This document shows positions 12,001 to 24,267 of a DNA stretch of 64,000 nt, piece after piece. Position 1 is the first letter of the stretch. Each line of letters starts with the position of its first letter. The notes below the pieces were generated by a model. The model was not told the DNA's origin and did no database searches. It saw nothing but the letters and a program-made list of their open reading frames with translations. The stretch is taken from contig JAJEKV010000003.1 in the NCBI GenBank assembly GCA_021234155.1, positions 25,146,874 to 25,210,873 of the forward strand, read 5' to 3'. The stretch comes from Isoetes taiwanensis. Taxonomy: Eukaryota > Streptophyta > Lycopodiopsida > Isoetales > Isoetaceae. Both the position numbers and the translations under genes were made by a program.

Positions 12001-13235
12001 TTATCCTTGATTCTCAAACTTTTGTTTCTGGTAGGGCATGTTGCTCTGGGCATGTCACTGTTTCCCATTATTTAATTCCGGGCCTGCCCCTGCATATTTT
12101 TCTGGAAACTTCATAAATGTATCTCAATGCATCTCCAATCTGAGGTTCTTTATGGCAAGATTGAGCTAACAGTGAAATTTGGCATTTTCATTTTTCTTGA
12201 CTTGCAGATCTCGTCCATTAAGTGGTAGACATATGGTTATCTAGAGCTTCAAAATAGGAGGGATAGAAATTTTGGGACCATTGTCTTGGAATGAAGCTGC
12301 AAATTAAAGCTAAAAGTGTGAGGAGCTTCAAATTAAGAGATATAGGAATTTAGTACCATTGGTTGCTTAAGATGAAGGTGCGTATTGAAGCTAAAAGTGC
12401 AAGTAGAGCCCACGAGAAGAAGCCACTGAAAGGAAGGGAAGTTTGGCAAAAGATCAGCCCAGGAGCTAAACCTTAACGAATCAACCATAAAGGTAAGACT
12501 TTTTATTATGCCAATGGACATTACTTGATGCACTATTTTGCACTATTTTATTCATTCACAGATCAACAGGTTCATATAAGTTGCATAAGAACTTGACACA
12601 GCATAGCAATGGTGATAAGAAGACTGAATTGAAGGATTTCAATATAACAGCATGGCAATGATGGCAATGGAAGTATGCCACATGCCTATGGTTACATTAT
12701 TGTTATGACAACGTAATAAGAAAGTGATGCTTTAGTTAGTCAGACTAATCCATAGGCGACTTCTTATTACAAGTTTACATTGCTTTAAGGTAACACCTAG
12801 CCTAATATGCGACTCTTTCACTGTTTTCTCCTCTGGGCAGGATGCACATGTTTCAAGTCATATAAAACCATGTGAAATATAAAATATAACCACATCTTAT
12901 GGTGTTGAATATTCAATACATTGTTTGTGTGTATTTACAGGTGCGGGCATATCCATGTTTTTGTATTGGCTTTTTGGAGTAGTCTAAGTTCGATTCTTGA
13001 ACGGGGGGGAGGGGCAATCATTATATATGTTGTTTTTTTCCTCTAATAACATAAATACTTCACATTTGCTTTGTCTCTTCTATGTATTGTCTTTAATTAC
13101 TCTTTTTGTTCTTCACATCTACAATACCACTTCCAAGGTCAGATGAGTACAAAAAGATTTCTATAACACAAATCACCACCTTTTATGATTTGTATTAAGA
13201 GAATTTCTACTTTGTTCATCAATCCCTACATAATT
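9081..13235. other. Region without a supported gene
   Basis: Between 9270 and 9390 a unit of about 30 bp (GCTCAAACCTCAGGGCAGCG) occurs three to four times. Around 10045-10300 a Gln-rich reading (EHLHGAAEQQNIQQN ... QPYHHSFEYPGPFVNPG) is interrupted by stops and could be a decayed exon. 11780-11830 holds a short tandem duplication (ACAGCCCTTTATGTTTGTC). The rest is AT-rich with stops in all frames; I see no gene, tRNA or intact transposon. Confidence 0.5.
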
Positions 13236-13530
13236 CCCAAGGCCCCGAAGGGGCCCATTTTTTTTTAAGTTAACACAAACCATTACATTCAATACTTTTT
13301 AATTAAAATTCCATGAAACCCCCTCTGGTTTGGGTGCATATTCACACGGGGGGTGACATAGGGCAAGGAGAGCCTCTAAAATCGTATAATACATGCACAA
13401 AATCAACACCATTTAGTACATTGCTTGAAACCTTATAGTATTTTGCAAAACTCGTTATATAGTATACTAAAACTTGTACAAGCGTACCCCACAAATGAGG
13501 ATTGCCATCTATGGTCTACATTGAGGAATA
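13236..13530 (-). repeat. Dispersed repeat B, copy 1
   Basis: A segment of about 290 bp begins on the plus strand with the perfect hairpin GGCCCCGAAGGGGCC. A T-run, a conserved core (AAACCCCCTCTGGTTTGGGTGC, then ACACGGGGGGTGACATAGG and GAGAGCCTCTAAAAT) and a CCCCACAAATGAGGAT end follow. Related copies lie at 39000-39275 (same orientation) and 62025-62328 (opposite), plus a fragment near 57680-57755. Confidence 0.85.
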
Positions 13531-14124
13531 AAGGACAAATATGTCCATCCAACAACTCTTGATGTCCATCACTTGGGAATGAATCCAAGACTCACCCTGG
13601 CGCCATAAAGCACCAAAGAGTCCTAAATAAATCATTAGATATATGCAGATCTGTACAACTCCATAAATTCTAAAGAAGGATTCAGGAAACCTATACAAAT
13701 CTATCTCACCTGTGTGAAAGCAGTGGTTATCCAATCGGTTGTACCTGCATGAAAGCAGTGGCTATCCAATTGGTGTTTTGGGAATCAAGGCTGTTAGTAG
13801 TGCTTGTTTGAGCTAGAGGCACGTCCATGACCATGTGCATTTTGAAACAGGGATATTTTTTCTCATTTTTGGTCTCCAAATCCGCCTGCATTCCATTTTC
13901 GGGCCCAATTAAATCTGGGTGTTATTTCACTCTATCCACTAAATCACAAACCCAAATTCTAAAGTGATGTCTTCAATCAACAATTGGGCACCTCTTAAGG
14001 ATTGAATTTGTGGCCTCAAATCAGGATTCTAAGATAGTTTGGGCAGGATTTTGCGAAGACCAAGCACTGGTTAGCCAATTTTCAGAGTGGCTACCCGGGG
14101 CCACCGACAGTTTACAACCGACAA

Positions 14125-14235
14125 TGGATTTGAAGCGGTATTGGCATATTTCGGGCATATACTGGCATATACCTGGAATATGTCACAAACCCACATGGAC
14201 GAGGGCTTGCCCCCCTTATGGGCAACCCAAAAATA
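14125..14235 (+). repeat. Dispersed repeat A, copy 2
   Basis: Same order of motifs as the 8985 copy: CATATACTGGCATATACC, AAACCCACATGGACGAGGG, an imperfect GC hairpin, and GGGCAACCCAAAAATAGG. Confidence 0.75.
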
Positions 14236-17200
14236 GGAATTATGGACGTTTTGCTTGATTTTTGGAGGTGTCTGCAAAGCCTAAAGAGCTACAAACGAAA
14301 TCCATTTTGAGCAGCCGGTTGATCTGTTCATTTGTCCGGTATGAAGAAGCACCTCCTCTGTGGTAAAGCACTAGGCCTGCGGCAAATTTGGTTCGGTGTT
14401 CTTCAATGGCGAGCATATAAATATGTTTTTTTCCATTCCTATTGCATCCTCTTTCTGAGTAACATGGCTGAACAAGTGCCATGCATGGCAGACATATCTA
14501 AGTGGAAGCCGGGTTTCCTCTTACATTGCCAAAATATTTCCTTCTGTTGCTAAACAGATTGAACACAGCATCAACTAGGATCACATTTTTAGAATTTCAT
14601 ACCTTAATTTGGAGTCGTCATATTGGTTGAAATTGATTGGGATAGCTGCTAATTGTTGCTTTTTGCATAATGAAATCAAGTCTCGGGTTGTTTTCCTCAA
14701 AAATAAAGGTAACCTTTCTATCTCTTCTTCTAGGGTTGAACTTGGTGATTCCGTACCATCTGTTCATCAATGCATTCCTTACCCTTTGTGTTAGTCTATT
14801 TATCTCTTATATTCATTAATATTTGATCCGAATTTACACCTGATGTTAAATATTCTAAAATGAAGCTTGATGAAGCATGATATTTTAATAATTTTGGAGT
14901 TTCATGGTCATAAGCTTGCACTGCCACTGCATGAAAGAAGGGATCTGTATCCACCCACAAGATACAACAGGAATTTCAGGGTAAAGGTCCAGCAGTTCAA
15001 CAATCACTCAGCCTTGTGGCCTCTCTCACAACAACGTCAGTATTCCTTTAACTTGAAACATTCAGGTAAACAATAACCTGCTACATTACAAGGGAGCTGG
15101 TATTATGAGGTGTAGTCTGAATGACTGGAAATAAATTATAAATGAGCTGAAACAGCTACCGTTTTTACTTGGTGTATTTGCTTTGAAAAAGGTAGCAGTT
15201 TTTTAGCACCAGTTATTGGTTGTCTTGGGCAGCAGTTATTCCTGGCTGATGTGGGAACTAGTGATCTAAATGGTATCACACTGCAAGTATATATAATCTT
15301 GGTTTTATTTCAACTTTTAACGTACATTGTGAAGTTCTTAAAACCAGGATGAGTATCCCTAGTTTTGGATCTGGTAGCAGGTTAGGCAGTGGCAGCAGGG
15401 TATTTCAACAGTGGCAACAATGTTTTTTGAAGCAAAGCAGACCTTAGTGATTGGAAGATTGAAGAAATCAAGTCCACTAACCATCTTTATTATCTACAGA
15501 CAAGTATTCCAAGTGGTTTTGATAGAAAGAATTTATTTTTAGTTGCTTTCTAAAATGTGGTATATTAACTTAAGGGATTGAAATGAGCTACAAAGAAGAT
15601 GTGCTGTCTAAAATGCGCTTTCTAAACAATGCAGGTACTGAATGTTATGTTTTCCTCATATAAGTTTACTCTAGTTCTTTTCTGCTAGCTCAATTGTGTC
15701 CCTAGGATATGTTTCAAGTGGCACCTTTCACGTTCTACCTTTGTTGCTTGTTAAATATCTACATAGTTCTACTATTGTGGCATTTTCTTTTGCTTTATAG
15801 GGTACTTTCTGTTTCACGTTTACAATTGGGTTCACAGCTACCAGGCACTGAAGAAGAAGCTCGGAAATGTAGATATGATGATGTGTGTTACTTGTGCTAC
15901 CATGGAGGACATTTGAGGAGTCAGATAATTATTGATATGAAACTATCCATTCAATGGCTGTAAAAACCTGGTACTTTTGTAAACGTGATAGGAACACTCA
16001 ATGGAAATTTTTTATCATCTTTGTCCTCCATAGAGCTTGCTATTTTTTCCTATGTAACTGAGCAACATTTTAAATCATGTGGTAAAGCCGTTGTCATGAC
16101 CCTCAAACTCTATGGTGCAAATATTAAGGTGCAATATTATGGTCTTTTATTGCAGACTGAACTTGGTACATGAAGCACTACTACATATCTATATTCAAAT
16201 TCAAGTGTTGAAGATATTCAAAATCAGATCTACTAACAAATCACTAGAAAATAATCATACTACTTCAATTTTGGGGGCCTTTTGCAACTTGCAGTAGGTA
16301 AAGCGTGTTGATACCTAGATCTGTGTAATTCGTTTGATAAATTCAGTCTGCCTATTAATGGCCAATGTGATGGGTTTAAAAAAATAAGCTTTCTGGCTTC
16401 TACCAAGGGAAAGGTTGGCTATTATATCAGGGATTATAACCCTAATAGAGAACATAATATTTTTGTCATTATGGTGTGTCTCTTGGATTGATGGGCCATT
16501 GTCTGCATACATATGAGCTTTTATCGATTGATGATAGAGCGAGGTCATTGGATAAAAATTGATGTTGCTCAAAGAATTTGCTCCTGTGGCTTTGATATTG
16601 AAATTGAAATATATGCCGACTATTTTTATGTCAAGCATGATAGCCTTCGTGCTAAATACCCTATGATAGATTGAAGTATCCCTTTAGATGACATGTTTAA
16701 TCAGCATATATAGGCAAGTATGTTCGTGAACTCCTAGAGAGTATGAACCTAGTTGATATGATTTGAAACTACCAATATTGTTGCATATTCGTCCCATACA
16801 CCAAGGGCTTCTGTGGGCGTTAATAAAATATTACTATTATTATAAATATGAATTGATACGTGTTTTTAAAATAGACACTACTTTGTTTTCTATAAATGTA
16901 TGCTTTTATAGATATATGGCATCTTACATTGTACCATGAAATAAAAAGGGATGATGAATTAACCTTCAAAAAGGGACAATTCAAAATCTGCCCTTAAAGA
17001 AAAGGTAGGGTCTACCTTTATAAGTTGAACCCGACTCCATGTATATGTCCTTTTTTTTAATGGAATATACATCCTCAACTACAAATTTACTCCAAGTAGT
17101 ATGTGATATCTTAATATCTTAATGGCATAGTTAATGTGCATAACTCCACTATAATATTTATTTGATTAGAAAAGTTTTAGAATACATATCCACAACAAAA

Positions 17201-17689
17201 GTACTTTGACATTAAGGCATGCCAGAAGATCATTAAGGCTTGGCATGTGGGAGATTCTTATCAACGTATGAATGCAGTCTTCCCATAATTCAAGGCTTTT
17301 ATTGCAAGGATCTTTGAAGGATAATTTCAAGGAGGCAATAATCTTTATCTACATGTACAATAAAGACCTCCAATTTAGTCTTCTAACGTGCATAGCCTAT
17401 AACAAAGGAAAATAAAAGAAAGCATTGCAAGAGAACCCAAACCGTGATATGTTTTGGGATTCTACTTGCAGGCTTTGTTTGTATCAAAGTATTTTCTTGA
17501 TTATTAATATGGAACATAGCCTCGGGCGAAATAGTCGTTTAAACCCAAGGGAGTGCATTTATGTTACAGGTACAAAGTATTGAGTGCACTAAAGTGGTTT
17601 TTTTAATATTGTGTACGTATAGTTACTAAAAAAATACATATTTATCTTGTGGTTTTTTCATAAAGGGATCTCTTTGTTTTATCCCACCT
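14236..17689. other. Region without a supported gene
   Basis: The first 350 bp after repeat A resemble LTR-type sequence (CATATAAATA TATA-like box at about 14413), but no matching second LTR was identified. Elsewhere, short open frames (for example 14867-15076 and 15709-15963) match no family I know and lack convincing splice partners. 16780-17690 is AT-rich with no visible structure. Confidence 0.4.
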
Positions 17690-17780
17690 TTTTGGGTTGC
17701 CCCTAGGGGCAAACCCTTGTTTATGTGGGTATGTGGGCATATCCAGGTATATGCCGGCATATGCCTAGCATATACTCCAT
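17690..17780 (-). repeat. Dispersed repeat A, copy 3 (reversed)
   Basis: Reverse complement of the other A copies: TTTTTGGGTTGCCCC, TAG loop, GGGGCAAACCC, TTTATGTGGG, then CATATCCAGGTATATGCC motifs. It directly abuts the minisatellite array, so it may be part of the same larger element. Confidence 0.75.
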
Positions 17781-17810
17781 ACTGGCTGCTGCCTGTGAAC
17801 TCTCGGTCAT

Positions 17811-18503
17811 CCAGCCAGGTGGCATGTTAGAGCCACCTTGGCATGTTGGAGCCCACGTGGCATGTTGGAGCCCATGTGGCATGTTGGAGCCACCTTGGCA
17901 TGTTGGAGCCTAGGTGGCATGTTGGAGCCCACGTGGCATGTTTGAGCCACTTTGGCATCTTTGAGCCACCTTGTCATGTTGGAGCCTAGGTGACATGTTT
18001 GAGCCACCTTGGCATGCTGGAGCCTAGGTGGCATGTTGGAGCCCACATGGCATGTTTGAGCCACCTTGGCATGTTTGAGCCAAGGTGGCATATTAGAGCC
18101 TAGGTGGCATGTTTTAGCCAAGGTGGCATGTTGGAGCCCACATGGCATGTTTGAGCCACCTTGGCATGTTGGGGCCTAGATGGCATGTTGGAGCCACCTT
18201 GGCATGTTCGAGCCCACGTGGCATGTTAGAGCCACCTTGGCATGTTGGAGCCCACGTGGCATGTTGGAGCCACCTTGGCATGTTCGAGCCCACGTGGCAT
18301 GTTAGAGCCACCTTGGCATGTTGGAGCCCACGTGGCATGTTTGAGCCACCTTGGCATGTTTGAGCCACCTTGGCATGTTGGAGCCCACGTGGCATGTTTG
18401 AGCCACCTTGGCACGTTGGAGCCTAGGTGGCATGTTGGAGCCCACGTGGCATGTTTGAGCCACCATGGCATGTTGGGGCCTAGGTGGCATGTTGGCGCCA
18501 CCT
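17811..18503 (+). repeat. 19-bp minisatellite array (forward)
   Basis: About 36 head-to-tail monomers of 19 bp follow the pattern GAGCC-NNNNN-GGCATGTT-G/T. The variable five bases are mostly CACGT, ACCTT or TAGGT. The CACGT form makes CCACGTGG, a perfect G-box, and the others make near-palindromes (CCTAGGTGG, CCACCTTGG). Open frames here are a side effect of the 57-bp (3 x 19) frame cycle, not genes. Confidence 0.95.
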
Positions 18504-21275
18504 AGGCCCCAACATGCCTCATGGGCTCCACCATGCCACCTAGGCTCCAACATGCCACCTAGGCTCAAACATGCCAAGGTGGCTCAAACATGCCACCTAG
18601 GCTCAAACATGCCAAGGTGGCCAAACATGCCACCTAGCCTCCGAAATGCCATGCAGGCTCCAACATGCCACCTAGGCTCCGACATTCCAAGGTGGCTCAA
18701 ACATCCCACATGGGTTCCAACATGCCAACTAGGCTCCAACATGCCAAGGTGGCTCAAACATGCCACATGGGCTCCAACATGCCACCTAGTTGGCTCAAAC
18801 ATGCCACGTGGGACTTAAAGCGCTGACACCCTTCCCCAAATCGAACTAGGCCAGGACTTTGCACGGCTTCCTCACCAGAGGGGAGAGGCCAGACCCCAGG
18901 AGATGGACCTCAGAAAGGTTGACGAGGCAGCCTTTCCTGCCAGTGCTCCTTCGGGAGGGCAAATGCCAATGCCCCCCTCCCAGAGCTCATCTTCCCTATC
19001 GGTAGTTGAATCTATTGTTCAAGTAACCCCGCTTTGAGCATGTTAAAAAATCTAGGATGGCCCCGAGAGAACTTATCAAACCGCTGGCCGCATCTTGCGG
19101 TCGGAAGGTGTAGAAACCCAAGTGTTTTGTCGTTGGGGCAGTACAAAGGCTCCGGAATGGAGATTCAACTTTTCCATGTCATTCGGAATGACGAAATTAC
19201 CCCAGGGACCAAGTTATACGGTCATTTTTTGCAATGAAAGAAACACGAACCATCTACATGGCAGTATTCCACAGCCACCTCTTGGGCCAATTGACTACGA
19301 ACGTGTTGGACATGAGCTACTTTGGCGCTTCTTGGAGAAGGGGTGGTCTTCTTCCCACGAAACTTGGTCCCCAAGGTAATGTCGACATTTTGAGTCCATT
19401 GGCAGAGTCAGTTCACAGTTCCGGAGTGGGAGAGTTGCCCGTCCGTGGCCAGGAGCCTTCGGGAGAGGACCTTTGGGGCGAACTGCTTTCGGAAGGTTTT
19501 AAGGGTCCATCTTCTGGCATCAACACCCTCCCTTTACGTGTGACATTGTGCAAGATTGTGGTCGAATCTGACTAGGATATGGCCTCCGAAACGTAAACCC
19601 TGTGTGTTGCTAGGTTATTGAAGGGTTTACGTTATGGAGGTCGAATTTTAGTCGGTTGCACTTGGGACATGGTCGAGAACTTGCAGTTGAAAATGCGAAG
19701 CAATAAGAACTGACGGAATGGGGTTTGGATTTATCCTCCTCCCAGTGTGGCAATTAGAAGTCAAGAGCGCCTTTTGCAGTAGCAAAATTGTTTGGGATCA
19801 TTCGGGATGGCAAAATTATTTGGGATCATTCAGTTGCCATGGCTCCGCATGTGTGCTTAGCAAAGGCACATCTAGCTATTCAAGAAAATGACCATGTTTT
19901 GGCCTCCCAAACGTAAAACCCCCGGTGTTATTAGGTTATTGTAGGGTTTACGCTTCCGGAGGCCAAAACGCGGTCGATTTTTTTGGATAGTCAGGTGCAC
20001 CTTTGCTAAACACACATGCGGAGCCATGGCAACTGAAATAACAGAGTTTGGATCTATTGGCCATCCCGAATGATCCCAAACAATTTTGCTACTGCAAAAG
20101 GTGCTCTTGACTTCGAATTGCCACACTGGGAGGAAGATAAATCCAAATCCCATGCCCTCAGTTCTTATTGCTTCACATTTTCAACTGCAGCTTCTCGACC
20201 ATGTACCAAGTGCAACCGACTAAAACTCGACCTCCATAACGCAAACCCTTCAATAACCTAGCAACACAGAGGGTTTACCGTTCGGAGGCCGTATCCTAGT
20301 CAGATTCGACCAGAATCTTGCATAATGCCATCACGTAGAGGGAGAGTGTTGATGCCAGAAGACGGACCCTTAAAACCTTCCGGAAGTAGTTCGCCCCAAA
20401 GGTCATCTCACGAAGGCCCCTGGCCACGGACGGGCAACTCTCCCACTCCAAAACTGTGAACTGACTTTGCCCTCTCAGAGGAGCGCTGATAGGAAAGGCT
20501 GCCTCGACAACCTTTCTGAGGTCCATCTCCTGGGGTCTGGCCTCTCCCCTCTGTTGAGAAAGCTGCGCAAAGTCCTGGCCTGGTTCGATTTGGGGAAGGG
20601 TGTCAGCGCTTTAAGTTCTCCAAGCTCCCTCTATTCTATCCCTTGCCAAACTCCTCTACAAAAATTTCAAAGGTTATCATATTTCTTGCATAAAGTCCTA
20701 GTCATCATATCCATGTCACCATCATCTAGCCATGTCACCTAAAATTTGCCAACATCACCCAATGAAAAGACCAAAGATGGACATCTTTTCATTTTTTGCC
20801 TAGTCAAAACTTGACCTTGCTTACTTGGCATGCCATGTCACCACTTGGGGTGCCTAGGTGGCATGCTTGAGCCTAGGTGGCATGCCTGAGCCACCTTGGC
20901 ATGTTGGAGCCTAGATGGCATGTTGGAGCCTGCGTGGCATGTTGGAGCCACCTTGGCATGTTTGAGCCTAGGTGGCATGTTTGAGCCACCTAGGAATATT
21001 GGAGCCTAGGTGGCATGTTTGAGCCAACTTGGCATATTTAAGCCTAGGTGGCATGTTGTGAGCCACCTTGGCATGTTGGAGCCTAGGTGGCATGGTGGAG
21101 CCCACGTGGCATGTTTGCGCCATGTTGGCATATTGGAGCATGCATGGCATGTTAGAGCCCGCGTGGCATGTTGGAGCCACCTTGGCATGTTGGAGCCACC
21201 TTTGTGGCATGTTTGAGCCACCTTGTGTATGTTTGAGCCACCTTGGTGGCATGTTTGAGCCACCTTGGCATGTTT
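18504..21275. mobile_element. Foldback-like element with minisatellite termini
   Basis: The 19-bp array switches to the reverse orientation at about 18504 and runs to about 18812. Two long inverted arms follow: left about 18813-19830, right about 19838-20625. The outer ends read CTTAAAGCGCTGACACCC (left) and GGGTGTCAGCGCTTTAAG (right). After a spacer of about 215 bp, a forward 19-bp array (about 20845-21275) completes the mirror symmetry. Three small hairpins with GGCCTCCNAAACGTAAA arms lie near 19580-19645, 19900-19975 and 20230-20300. The left arm has about 430 bp (near 18960-19400) absent from the right arm. No transposase was found. Long inverted termini filled with short tandem repeats are the hallmark of foldback elements; assignment to that class is inference. 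Confidence 0.7.
20845..21275 (+). repeat. 19-bp minisatellite array, right end
   Basis: About 22 monomers of the same GAGCC-NNNNN-GGCATGTT unit, more divergent than the 17.8-18.5 kb array and including expanded variants such as ACCTTTGTGGC. Confidence 0.9.
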
Positions 21276-21338
21276 GAGCTGATTGGGACCTGAGATCATG
21301 TGCATATGCTCAAAAAATGGATTTGAGGCATAAAAAAG

Positions 21339-21506
<168 letters not shown>

Positions 21507-21702
21507 GATCGGATAGACTTGTTGGTTCCCATGGATGTTAAAGTTAAAAATTCAATTTTGGGATCTTCATAATGCCTGCCTTTGCACTAAGCATGAGGGG
21601 TAAAGGGACAATAGATGAGATATTGCATTTTTGCAGTGGTCCTGCACCCCCTCAAGGAATACAAATCAAATTCTTGATGATTTTGTTATGCAAAAATAGG
21701 TG

Positions 21703-22270
21703 TTAAGTAATTGAAGTAGTTGAAGTAACTTGTCTTACATGGAATACTAGTATAAGGACATGTGATCGTGCACGCATCACATGTAGCAAATCAAGTACTG
21801 GCCCTACCACTATAAAGACCCGTGATATGGAAGGATAGGACATGTAGAGAATCAAATATTCTTTCCTACTTCTATAAAGACATGTGACAATAGAAGTATT
21901 ACACATGTCGTAATTCATGTATTCTTTCCTACAATGCCTTAGCAAATAAAGTACTCTGTCCTACTACTATAAAGACATGTGATATGGAAGCATAGGACAT
22001 GTAGAGAATCAAGTATTCTTTCCTACTTCTATAAAGACATGTGACAATAGAAGTATTACACATGTCGTAATTCATGTATTCTTTCCTACAATGCCTTAGC
22101 AAATAAAGTACTCTGTCCTACTACTATAAAGACATGTGAGTGGAAGTATAGGACATGTAGAGAATCAAATATTCTTTCCTACGTCTATAAAGACATGTGA
22201 CAATAGAATTATTAGACATATAGAAATTCAAGTATTCTTTCCTACAGTGGATTGTATTATAAAATGACAT
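21703..22270. repeat. 157-bp higher-order tandem repeat
   Basis: Subunits of about 60 bp built around CTATAAAGACATGTGA alternate with CTACAATGCCTTAGCAAATAAAG. The composite unit recurs with a 157-bp offset (about 21930 and 22087). It ends where the last exon of the zinc-finger gene ends. Confidence 0.85.
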
Positions 22271-22286
22271 GTCACAATAGAAGAAA

Positions 22287-24267
22287 CTACAAAACAACAG
22301 TGGATGTTTTAGTCCACTGAAAAAAGAACACCATTATCGAACAAAACCATACCTCCACAAATCCACATGTAGGATTCTTTGAAAACAGGACATGTAGACC
22401 TACCAAAACTGATGTTTTCAACAGTGGACCAAAAACTGGGGTGAGTGTGACTTTCATTTTGGAAAACATTAATTCCTTATGTAACTTTCTTATCTCATGA
22501 ACTGCAGACCTAGCCATTTTCTGGATCTCAATTGTATTCAGGTAATCTGATCTAATATATAACTTTGTAGTTCTAAATCCCCTCGCTACCTTGTCATCTG
22601 TCTGTCTACGCACTCTCATGTAAAAATCCCTCTCTTTCGGAATAGCAGCACATAAAAAACATTGATAATTTACAAAGGGTTCACCAATAAGGCTGACCCT
22701 CTTGCATTTCTTATGCCTAAACGAGCCACTAATCTGTACTAAACCCTGCCCAACTACAAATGTATGCTGCAATGCAGGTTCACAATACCAATGTGTCCCA
22801 ATTTTCAGCTCATGCAGAAAGGGTCTTAAATCCTTAACTTTATCTCCATACTTATATTTGTTCTGCCAAAAGCCCCAGCATAGTAGAGCCAAGGACGTTT
22901 CTGTTACCGAAATATGACAATGAAACCTAAATACCCTACAAACTTAAAATACAAACCACTTATAAAGCCACTAAGAGTACGCACGTGAACTGTTACTTGA
23001 TGAAGCTTGGCGGGTCGAGCTTGGAGGGCATGGAGTGCTTGCAGCTCATGTCAAAATCAGTCAAAATCAGCTAAGATTATTCAACATTATTGTAGCTAAA
23101 ATGTGAACACTACTTCTATCAAATAAAATAGAGGTTACCTCTTGCAAAAAAAGAATGCAAATTTCCTTGATGCGGGTCTGCTTCAGCCGATTTCTTCGGC
23201 CTGCCACCTCTTGCTGCTTGGTCATTTGACTCCTTACCTGTATTCATGACAGCATGCACGTGTCTCTTAGAAAGAATATGATCTTTCATGTGGCCATTAA
23301 AACTTCCAGATCTTGGGAACAGTTCAAGAAGCCTTTCACACATGGCACAAATAATACGAATGTCATCATGTTTAGCATATCCACCAACGGTGCTCTCATA
23401 AAGCTTGAAGACAACATAAAAAATTCTAGTTTCTTCTTGAAACTTTGCAATGGCAGCAGCTAATGTACTTTCTACTAGAGCTTGATTCTCCTTGCAAATG
23501 TTCAGCTCCTCCTCAACATTGCAGGGCTGATCCTCCTTCTCCACAACCTGCTCTCCCTTCTCGTGACACTTGAGGTTACGCTCGTAATTATCAGCATGAC
23601 TCTTGGACTTCAAGTGGTTGCATTCAAAGTTACACAAGGTATCATCTCCACCTTTACCATATCGTTTCTCACATTCAAGACACCAAATAGCAAATACTGG
23701 TTTACCATGGGCATCATATGAACACAATTCAAACCTGTCCTTTCGATTCTTTCGATGCAGCTTTGAACTCAACTTTCTTAAAGCAACTTGCCATTTGGCA
23801 ACATCAAACTTTGTTGCTAACTTGGATAGCAACCTATTCTTTGAAAAATGAAAATCTGATACATCATCTAAAAAGGCGGTATCTTCAACGAGAACAAGTT
23901 CATCATCATTATTTACCTCTTCATTGGTCTGCTCCTCGGCTATGACAGTCTGGTCTACCATCTCAAATTGGAGATTTTGAGATGAAATGCTCTCAATAAC
24001 AGTCCTCTGCCTTTTTTGTGCAGGCTCTCCAACCACCTTGATAGTAACCTCGTCAGCACAAACCTTAAACCTTACCTCCTTCCTTGACGTGAAGGCCACT
24101 TCCCTATCTCCAAGAAATACAAATTCTTTCTCATCCTCCAGTAGCCCATCCCGTCTTATTTCGTTGCGGACATCCATATAAGTGCATTCATGAGACACCA
24201 TCACGAGGCCAAGGTCAGCCACGGTTCCACAACCTTCATTCACCTTAACAACTAGTGTTCTTTCCAT
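22287..24267 (-). CDS. Unrecognised zinc-finger DNA-binding-like protein, three exons
   Basis: Three exons join in phase: 24267-23139, 23044-22997 and 22900-22287 (TAG), giving about 596 residues. I chose the ATG at 24267 because the longer upstream reading crosses a TTTGTTTGTGGCAG acceptor, suggesting a 5'UTR intron. Residues 1-85 look like a compact beta-grasp-type domain (tentative). Two Cys/His clusters follow: C196-x2-C199 with CNFECNHLKSKSH, and C307-x2-C310 with His at about 326, 330 and 336, the spacing of C2H2/BED-like fingers. A basic RGGRPKK stretch (AT-hook-like) and LHSFFAR come next. The last exon has another motif (GSFRHKKCKRVSLIGEPF, CFLCAAIPKERDF). The final 50 or so residues look like read-through into non-coding DNA. 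I do not know the family; such proteins are common as transposon-derived genes. It is divergent from the methyltransferase-like gene at 24941. Confidence 0.6.

Noticed and set aside
14236-14600. Solo LTR with TATA box
   Set aside because: No TG...CA boundaries or target duplication could be shown; kept only as a remark.
17811-18503. CRISPR-like regular array
   Set aside because: Monomers are contiguous with no spacers, and the genome is a plant.
17725-18818. Several overlapping open frames of 60-117 codons on both strands
   Set aside because: They follow the 19-bp repeat; three monomers make 57 bp, so stops are avoided periodically in several frames. No start context or non-repetitive part.
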